Below, piece by piece: positions 56,849 through 64,000 of a stretch of 64,000 nt of DNA. The stretch is from the NCBI GenBank assembly GCA_012861695.1, contig JAAOOA010000372.1:124001-188000 (forward strand), in the 5' to 3' direction. The translations under genes and the position numbers were made by a program. This DNA comes from Trematomus loennbergii (Eukaryota; Chordata; Actinopteri; Perciformes; Nototheniidae). The first letter of the stretch is position 1, and each line of letters opens with the position of its first letter. Below the pieces are notes generated by a model. It was not told where the DNA came from. It searched no databases and worked only from the letters and a program-made list of their open reading frames with translations.

Positions 56849-57775
56849 TAGGGCTGTCAGTCGATTAAAATATTTAATCGCGATTAATCGCATGATTGTC
56901 CATAGTTAATCGTGATTAATCGCAAATTAATCGCACATTTTTTATCTGTTCTAAATGTACATTAGAGGGATATTTTTCAAGTTTTTAATACTCTTATCAA
57001 CATATGAGTGGACATATGTTTGTTTATTATCATTTGAACAATGACAAATATTCTCATGAATAATAAACACAACAACCTCTGAACATTACAAATATTCGCC
57101 TCAATTCAACCTGGAACCTCTCTCATACAATAATACAATACAGTGTGTGCGTGTGCGTGTGCGTGTGCGTGTGCGTGTGCGTGTGCGTGTGCGTGTGCGA
57201 GTGCGAGTGCGTGTGCGTGTGCGTGTGCGTGTGCGTGTGTGTGTAGACACTGTGATGGATCGTTGGAGCTATGTGCAGCTCAAGGCATTGATGCTCGAAC
57301 GGGAGCTGCCTGGACGCTGCAATCATGTTGCGCGCACTATCCGTGCTGAGTGTGCTGACTTTTCGTACAATGTCTGGCTACCTGCATAAAGTCAAGTGCT
57401 CGGCGCAGTTGTCGGCGAAATGTCGCTCCTCTGTTTTCATTGAAACAGCTCCTTATATCCGTTAGCGCAGCTAGCTAGCACCAGATGCTAACAACAACAC
57501 GTAAGGTGTGCTTAGCTCGCGCCACACATACACACACCCTCCCGGTCCTCCCGATGGCCAGTCCGGGCCTGCCGGTGAGCGTGGAAGTGTGGTCTGCCAC
57601 AAGCGGGCGGCAGAGCGGGGCTGTCAGCATCAGCTTGTAGATGGTATTTTAAACTCGATGCGCTCTGAAATTACGGGGCGGCCGAGGACAAAAAATACAC
57701 ATGCGTTAAAATAATTAGTGCCGTTAATTTTCTTTTGCGTTAACGCGTTATTAACGCGTTAACTTGACAGCCCTA
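56849..57775. mobile_element. hAT element with perfect 8-bp duplication
   Basis: TAGGGCTGTCAGTCGATTAA and AACTTGACAGCCCTA are inverted ends; GTTTACAT stands on both sides (56841-56848, 57776-57783). ATTAATCGCGATTAA-type palindromes fill the subterminal regions. A (GCGTGT)n microsatellite lies inside. Confidence 0.93.
57144..57244. repeat. (GTGTGC)n microsatellite
   Basis: Hexanucleotide GTGTGC/GTGCGT run of about 100 bp with two GA changes, inside the hAT element. Confidence 0.97.
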
Positions 57776-57815
57776 GTTTACATACCAAGGTTTAATTACA
57801 GTCAATAGTTGTGGT

Positions 57816-58278
57816 CATACTTGCCAACCTTGAGACCTCAGAAATCGGAGCATTTTCCAAAACCACCGCGGGGGGGGGGGGAGGGGAGGGGTGCTAGTGG
57901 ATCGCCGGAGCTGTATTAGATTAACATTAACATTTTTTGTAGTTGTAAGTGCACTGCCTTGCGGCCTGTAGCACCATATGTGTGGGCTGGACCTGTATTT
58001 TACAGGAAAGGAGTGAGCAGAAGGTAGAATTGTCGATTCTTGTTCTGTTTGCTGTGACTATCTTCCTCACCCTCTCAGACTTTCAGTTGCGTGCTACGCT
58101 ACCATGGAAACCAAACAATGGTGTAGCTGTATTAAAGTCCGAGTGGAAACAGTCCTGAGTAAATCTGATTTTGTCAGAAATCGGGAGAAATGCGGGAGAA
58201 ATATGACCCCGGGAGGAAACCGGAGAGGGCAATGAAATCGGGAGTCTCCCGCGAAAATCGGGAGGGTTGGCAAGTATG
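57816..58278. mobile_element. hAT MITE with perfect 8-bp duplication
   Basis: CATACTTGCCAACC and GGTTGGCAAGTATG are the inverted ends; GTTGTGGT is present on both sides (57808-57815, 58279-58286); 463 bp, no coding frame. Confidence 0.93.
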
Positions 58279-58587
58279 GTTGTGGTTAGCATCTGCCGGG
58301 CTGGTGAAATCGGTATGCTCTTTCCTCCTGTGTCCCGTCCTTTCCTGTCACCTATGACCCCTTTTATACACCCGGTGTCGCTAAACCCCGCCACCAAGTG
58401 TTCAAATAGTATTGCACTATACATATAAATAAAGTAAACTGAGACACCAACAACACCATAAAATGGCTCCTACAAATGAGTGGTCAATCGTATCGAGGCG
58501 GCTGTGAGGTCTAAGAGCATAAGAATAGCAGACTCAATACTGTGAAGCGCTTTAAAACCGACTGAAAAATATCAAAAATATTGTGTG

Positions 58588-58942
58588 CAATTTTGGAGAA
58601 ACCAGCTCGAGTGCGCTACAATTTGAAATACACAACCAGAAAAAATCTGCCACTTCCTTAAAGAGCCCCTCCTCCAACACACACGAACGCGCACATGATC
58701 AATGAGGGCCGAGATAAATTTGTGCACAGATGGAAGGCTGACAGGCAGGGAGGCCATCCAGTTATTTTAGCCGGGCCGGCTAAAATTATTGGTCGTGCTT
58801 TTTACAGTACTACGGCTTCCACAGATTAAATTGTTCTATGTATTTATTGTCAAAGCATTTAATATTTCATTGCTGTCGGGATGTTAGGAGCATTCCATGG
58901 AATATAAAAAAGTGTTTCTGAAATAAATGACATACCCCACCT
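58588..58942. mobile_element. TTAA palindromic MITE, family B, copy 1 (inverted)
   Basis: From the right end (CATACCCCACCT|TTAA) it runs leftwards through ATTCCATGGAATAT and AGCCGGGCCGGCTAAAAT to GGAGAAACCAGCTCGAG. The left terminus is lost. Confidence 0.8.
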
Positions 58943-58946
58943 TTAA

Positions 58947-59248
58947 AGGTGGGGTATGTCATTTAAACCGGCTCGAGATACGGCTCGAGATACACTTTTT
59001 TTATATTCCATGGAATGCTCTTAACATCCCGACCAATCATTTTAGCCGGCCCGGCTAAAATAACTGGATGGCCTACCTGCCTGTCAGCCTTCCATCTGTG
59101 CACAAACTTATCTCGTGCCCTCACTGGTCATGTGCGCGTTTGTGTGTTGGAGGAGGGGCTCTGTAAGGAAGTGGCAGATCTTTTCCGGTGTGTATTTTCA
59201 AATTCTAGCGCACTCGAGCTGGTTTCTCCAAAATTACCTACCCCACCT
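58947..59248. mobile_element. TTAA palindromic MITE, family B, copy 2
   Basis: AGGTGGGGTATGTCATTT to TACCTACCCCACCT with TTAA on both sides (58943-58946 shared with copy 1, and 59249-59252). Copies 1 and 2 thus form a head-to-head inverted pair. Confidence 0.85.
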
Positions 59249-60893
59249 TTAAGTCATGGATAAAGTTTAACGTCTTCATATTTGTCTAATTATAGTTGAC
59301 TTTTCATTCAGGAAGTATGACGCGCTGCACTGTCAGTACGCTTGTCCATGTTTGTGATTGGTCGAATGCTCCAAATACCACCCCTTTCATGTGATCGCGC
59401 ACCTAACTAGATAGGCAAGCTGGCTTGAGTTAACGAGTTGATAACCAGCGTCGTAGGACAGTTTAGCGAGAGCGCGTTTGTTTTGGATTAGGTCAACCCG
59501 GGTAACTCAAACATATCCAGGTTAGGTTAAACCGGCTTCGTAGTACAGGCCTCAGGTGTTAGTTATGCGAAGCATAGTATACAAACAACATTTCTATAAA
59601 TAGTGCTTGTGTTGATGGACGCCATTTTGAAATACAATGAAATTATCTTTTTCAAAGGCACACCCCCACATATGTCACATGTCTGAAAAGCCCAGGATGT
59701 CCTCTGTGTAGTACAATTGGACTTAATGCTGTGGCATGTAACCTCATAGTTATGGACCAAAACCAAATGTCCTCCACAGAGGACAAAATGAATGGGTGGG
59801 TCTCAGGAAGATAACCCTGAAAATGAGCATATAGGGCCCCTTTAACTCTTGAAACAAAAATCAGAATGGCATATTTTCAAAGAAGCTGAGATATTCCTTT
59901 AAGTTCTTTAAAAGCACACAAACTCACTAGTCTGCGGCAGGAATCTACCTTAGTGTTGGTCATTGCTTGCAGCTTGATGCTTCCCTGTTAAAGTGGGGGA
60001 CATTTCTGCTCCAGTGAACTAGCCTCTCTTCTCCCAGCGTAAGCCTCCCACTGTAAGAGTCTAATCCATTTTGTGCTGGTGGTATTGTAGCGAGGATGTG
60101 AATCAGTCAGCTGTCAGTGTGTGGCACAATGAGGCCAACATGTCACATCCTGTTTGATGTTAAGACTCAAACATCCCCAGTCTGGCACCAGTGTTGTCCC
60201 ACTGCTCACAGATAAACAGACTGATGGGGTTAGGGTTAGGGGGTTGACCGAATTATTGAAGAAAAATGTACATGCAGAAATTAACGAAGGATTCACTTCT
60301 GTTGAAGACTCAACAAGGAGCTTTGGGAATCTGTTCCAGGGGATAGAAACCACAGACACAGATGTTTCCTCTTTTAACTGATCCATTCAGCGTCTTTAAT
60401 CTTATTTCGAGTGTTTTGGTTACTAAGACGTGCACTCACATCAGCACAAACATCAGACAAATGAGGAAATGTCCCATGGTGTGGTTTGTGATGTGTGATC
60501 GTCTGATAAGCAGCTGTTGGAGTCATCCGTTTCTAAAGAATTACCAACAGTGGGAACTTCTCTGCTTGCATTATGGACAAAGTGGTACTGAATACTACAT
60601 GTCATTTTCAAATATATAAAGGTTTGAGTTTTTGGCAAAACTGCCCTCACCCACAACATGATCAGTAACTCACCTCATGTTGCCTTGAATTCTTGAAGTT
60701 AACTTTTTTTTTTATTGCATGAATGAAGAATTCTGAAACGGCAAAAAACTTGACAAATTGAAGTTAATGGGTACTCATGTGGTCACAACAAAAACACATG
60801 CATTTTCACTAAAACATTATAATTAGAATCGTAAAAAGGTTAATTAGCAGGCAAGTTGTTGCTGATTCTGTGTCTGTAGCTTTAACCTGTTAA

Positions 60894-61520
60894 GCCCCGA
60901 GCCTGTTTTTCAGGTTTCAGGCTCGAAAATGACATGCCCAAAACAATGACTACAACTTCACTTCTAAAAGGGTTATATGAATAATTTATTTTATCAAAGC
61001 AAGGTTACATCTGTGAGTTGGATGTAGAAGTGTCAGAATCAATATAGATTTTTCTCAGTCAGAGTAAATTCAGATGGAACATAGTAAAAAAATGTAAATT
61101 CTTACCTCCGCCTACAAAAAACCCATTACTTATAGTGAAAACCACCCTTGGATGATGGGTTAGTAGACTAAAAGCTGTAGGAATCCAAACTATAACATAT
61201 AACAAGTACCCTGTATCAAGATTGAGGCAAAACAAGTTAAATTTGACCTTTTTAGAGAATTTAGCAAAACAAAGTTCCAGGCGGAATAGGCTTTCGGCAC
61301 ATTTGGGTATATCTGGTTCCATCAGTGCCATTTGACCTTTTTCAGGTACCAGACTATAAAATGATGTATTACATTGAATTATCACCATAGGTATTCATTC
61401 CATTCAAAGAAAAAAAATTAAAATTAAAAAAATTAATAAAAAATTAGAGAATTAAAAAAAAAACATTTTTTTTTTTTGTATTTGTGAAAAAAAAAAACCC
61501 GCCGAGGGGGGCTTTGGGGC
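60894..61520. mobile_element. TTAA MITE, inverted relative of the intron 13 element
   Basis: GCCCCGAGCCTGTTTTTCAG to GGGGGGCTTTGGGGC between TTAA sites (60890-60893, 61521-61524). The first ~230 bp match 24400-24620 in reverse complement. Confidence 0.75.
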
Positions 61521-62189
61521 TTAACGACTAATGGCCACGCCCCTCTCAGAATTGATTGGTTTAAAAAACACAATGGGGCTCTAGGAGGAGATTCAGATTT
61601 GAAGGTGGGCGGGTGTTACCTTGGTTGGTTTGGCTAATAGTTGCACAACCCAAAAATAAACAGGACAGACAGTTTTTTATAAATGGATCAGGACCAAAAG
61701 AGAGAGGATCTTTTTTCCTGAAACTTTCTGAATCTTTTCACAAAGAGGGGACACATATTTATGTATGAAAGTCATGAAAAAGTGGATTTTGCATAATAGG
61801 TGACCTTCAACATGTCAGAGGAAACAAAAATAAGTAAATATACTACAAACATCAAGAAACATGAACATAAAATAGATAAATGACCATAAAAATATGTACA
61901 ATAGAGCGGTGCAGTGATGATGTGTTTATGAAGGCCGCTGGTGAAGCATCACAAGGGCTCCCTCGACAAAAAGCCATGGCATTTTTCCATTTATGTTTAT
62001 GATGCTTTGTTGACACCATTTGTTCAGCAGGATAATCTTCACATGTTGACACCACATTGTGATTTTTAAAGTGAAAATGCAACCGCCAGAAATAAAAAGC
62101 TACAGTAACAGCTATAAACGGCTAAATCCAGTTTGAATGGCTACACATCACCACTGCTAAGCTAAAGGCGGCTAATGTTTGATGATGTT

Positions 62190-62527
62190 TTAGTTGAATT
62201 GATTGGGAGGGATGAAACCTCTTTAATGGTCACACATGCAGAGCACACAGCACACACAGTGACGTGGCCTCTGCTTTTAACCCATCTTAGTACTAGGAGT
62301 CTAGTACTAGGAGCAGTGGGCAGCTATTGTACAGCACCCGGGAGCAATGGTAGTGAGGGGGGTGGGGGTGTCCGGTGCCTTGCTCAAGGGCACCACGGCA
62401 GGGCAGGAGGTGAACTGGGACCTCTCCAAGTAGCAGTCCACACTCCATATTTAGGTTTGCTTGGGGACTTGAACCGGTGACCCTACGGCTCACAGTCCAA
62501 GCCCCTACTGACTGAGCCACTGCCGGA
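62190..62527 (-). mobile_element. tRNA-derived SINE
   Basis: Read on the minus strand it starts GGCAGTGGCTCAGTCAGTAG (A box TGGCTCAGTCAG) and has a perfect B box GGTTCAAGTCC (complement at 62465-62475). The body carries GGTGCCCTTGAGCAAGGCACC and GGGTGCTGTACAATAGCTGC, then a 3' tail towards 62190. Pol III promoter boxes are at the normal tRNA-like spacing. Confidence 0.8.
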
Positions 62528-62695
62528 TCTATTGTATTATTTAGAGACACGTGTTAGCAACCACCGTTTTAAAGACAGGTAAGAGCTTCAGGCGCTCACT
62601 TTTGGGGTGGTTCTCATATTTATTGTGACACAACTTGAACATCTTGTAAGCTTGTATTAGACCCTTTTTTGGTCTGATTAAAAAAAAAACATTAA

Positions 62696-63074
62696 AGGTG
62701 GGGTAGGTAAGTTTGAGAAACCGGCTCGAGATACACTTTTTGTAATATTCCATGGAATGCGCTTAACATCCCGATAGCAATGAATATCTTAAGTGCTTTG
62801 ACAAAAAATCCATAAAAAAATGTCATCTGTGGAAGCCGTAATACTGTAAAAGTACGACCAATCATTTTAGCCAGCCCGGCTAAAATAACTGGATGGCCTA
62901 CTGCCTGTCAGCCTTCCATCTGTGCACAAACTTATCTCGTGCCCTCATTGGTCATGTGCGCGTTCGTGTGTGTTGGAGGAGGGGCTCTATAAGGAAGTGA
63001 CAGATTTTCTCCGGTTGTGTATTTTCAAATTCTAGCGATCTCGAGCCGGTTTCTCAAACTTACCTACCCCACCT
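62696..63074. mobile_element. TTAA palindromic MITE, family B, copy 3 (complete)
   Basis: A near-perfect inverted repeat of about 34 bp (AGGTGGGGTAGGTAAGTTTG... with CCGGCTCGAGA) ends both sides, with TTAA duplicated at 62692-62695 and 63075-63078. 379 bp; same interior as copies 1 and 2. Confidence 0.92.
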
Positions 63075-63629
63075 TTAACTTGGAGATAAGTTAGCCCAAA
63101 AGTGCTAAATGCTATCTCATTTCCAAGTTACTCTGTATAGCTGTACTTTTTTTTGTACTTTAGTATAACTTCCCCTCACTATTAAATACACTTCTACATA
63201 AACAGTACTAGCATGGACACGTAGCGTGAGTATGTTTTTTCAGACCTGCTTTAAGTATTTAGCTTTAAGTAAATATGTACCTGTTTGTACAGTAGTGAGC
63301 ATACAGATTAAAGTTTGTAAAAGGATGTTTATATAGTTTTACTTTTGCTCCCATTTACTTAAATTCATCGTAACTTTTCTCTGTTTTGGATTCTTGGTTT
63401 GCCATGGAGGAATGTGAGGAAATTAAAGCTTATCTCAAGCATTCAAAGTTACATGGGGTGGGTTAATGACATACAAATAATAAGTGTTTCTTCAAGCATG
63501 TGGCTTCACATGATCTCCTGTCTGTACTGTATACGGTTTCGTTTCTGCAGGATGTGTACACACTGACGTCATCCTTGTGTGCATAAGATTTATATATAAA
63601 CAGTCGTGTTTCTCACCACCATAAATTAC

Positions 63630-64000
63630 ATTTATTCAAGTGCGGTACTTAAGTACAATTTTGAGGTACTTGTACTTTACCTGAGTATTCTAATTTCATG
63701 CTTCTTTATACTTCTACTCCACAACATTTTAGAAGCCAATATGGAACTTTTTACTCCACTACATTTATTCGTCAGCTTTTGTCACTAGTTACTTTTTAGG
63801 TTTAGATGATTAACTAATACAAAATAAAAATTAATTATTAAATACACTTTGACATATATTTATAGGTTAAAATATCAAGCAGCAGTATAAAAAGTTATTT
63901 AAATACGCTCCACTTTTACCAGCTATGATAAAAACACACCAATAACCCTAAGAGTAACCCAATAACTCAGTATATGAATCTGAAATGGACCATTATACTT
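63630..64000. mobile_element. hAT MITE of the AGTAAAAGTA type, cut by the window end
   Basis: GTACTTGTACTTTACCTGAG, ATACTTCTACTCCACAACAT and TTTACTCCACTACATTTATT are the hallmark segments of the same broad family as 20708-21253 in the other orientation. Its far end lies beyond 64000. Confidence 0.65.

Noticed and set aside
60230..60242. GGGGTTAGGGTTAGGGGG telomere-like repeat
   Set aside because: Only two TTAGGG units; too short to be an interstitial telomere.

Overview
The window is a piece of a ray-finned fish genome, most likely a spiny-rayed (percomorph) teleost. It has short, intron-rich coding segments, long CA/GT microsatellites, and a dense, nested population of hAT, piggyBac-like (TTAA), Harbinger, L2-type LINE and tRNA-SINE repeats typical of teleost euchromatin. 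No bacterial or viral gene is present.

One protein-coding gene is recognisable: the orthologue of CCDC18, a long coiled-coil protein of centriolar satellites, on the + strand. I traced 26 coding exons from an ATG at 12741 to a stop at 43613, with a polyadenylation signal at 43788. With alternative acceptors chosen for exons 9 and 22, the exons join in one frame of 1472 codons, close to the human length of about 1450. The C-terminal motif (NPLTYRVE... SSLTGMLRFVNK), the ELRDVLQ segment and the LEKQLEEK segment match human CCDC18 as I know it. A GC-rich promoter with NRF1-like, E2F-like, two CCAAT and one GC-box motif lies at 12.2-12.33 kb. A six-codon uORF overlaps the start codon by one base.

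Layout: 0-12.1 kb is a stack of transposons. It holds two copies of a TTAA element, a piggyBac-like element carrying a LINE and a hAT with a perfect 8-bp duplication, and two arrays of about 147-bp units each centred on a GTTGCCATGGCAAC-like palindrome. 12.2-43.8 kb is ccdc18; its introns hold at least five copies of one TTAA MITE family, a 1.5-kb long-inverted-repeat element, hAT elements, a THAP-bearing transposon relic, SINEs and tandem repeats. 43.8-48.3 kb is a broken L2 LINE interrupted by a Harbinger MITE and a composite THAP-bearing element. 48.3-53.2 kb is largely featureless AT-rich intergenic DNA. 53.2-64 kb holds LINE fragments, a 3.0-kb decayed Harbinger element with both transposase and Myb-like remnants, two hAT elements with perfect 8-bp duplications, TTAA palindromic MITEs and a tRNA-derived SINE.

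The points most worth checking are the nucleosome-length repeat arrays with X-box-like palindromes, the apparent 1-nt frameshift in exon 22, the two competing acceptors of exon 9, and the intron 24 tandem duplication that carries a decoy copy of the exon 25 acceptor. CA/UG repeats lying against four splice sites and the THAP-carrying transposon family also merit a look. All calls come from reading the sequence; no database search was run.
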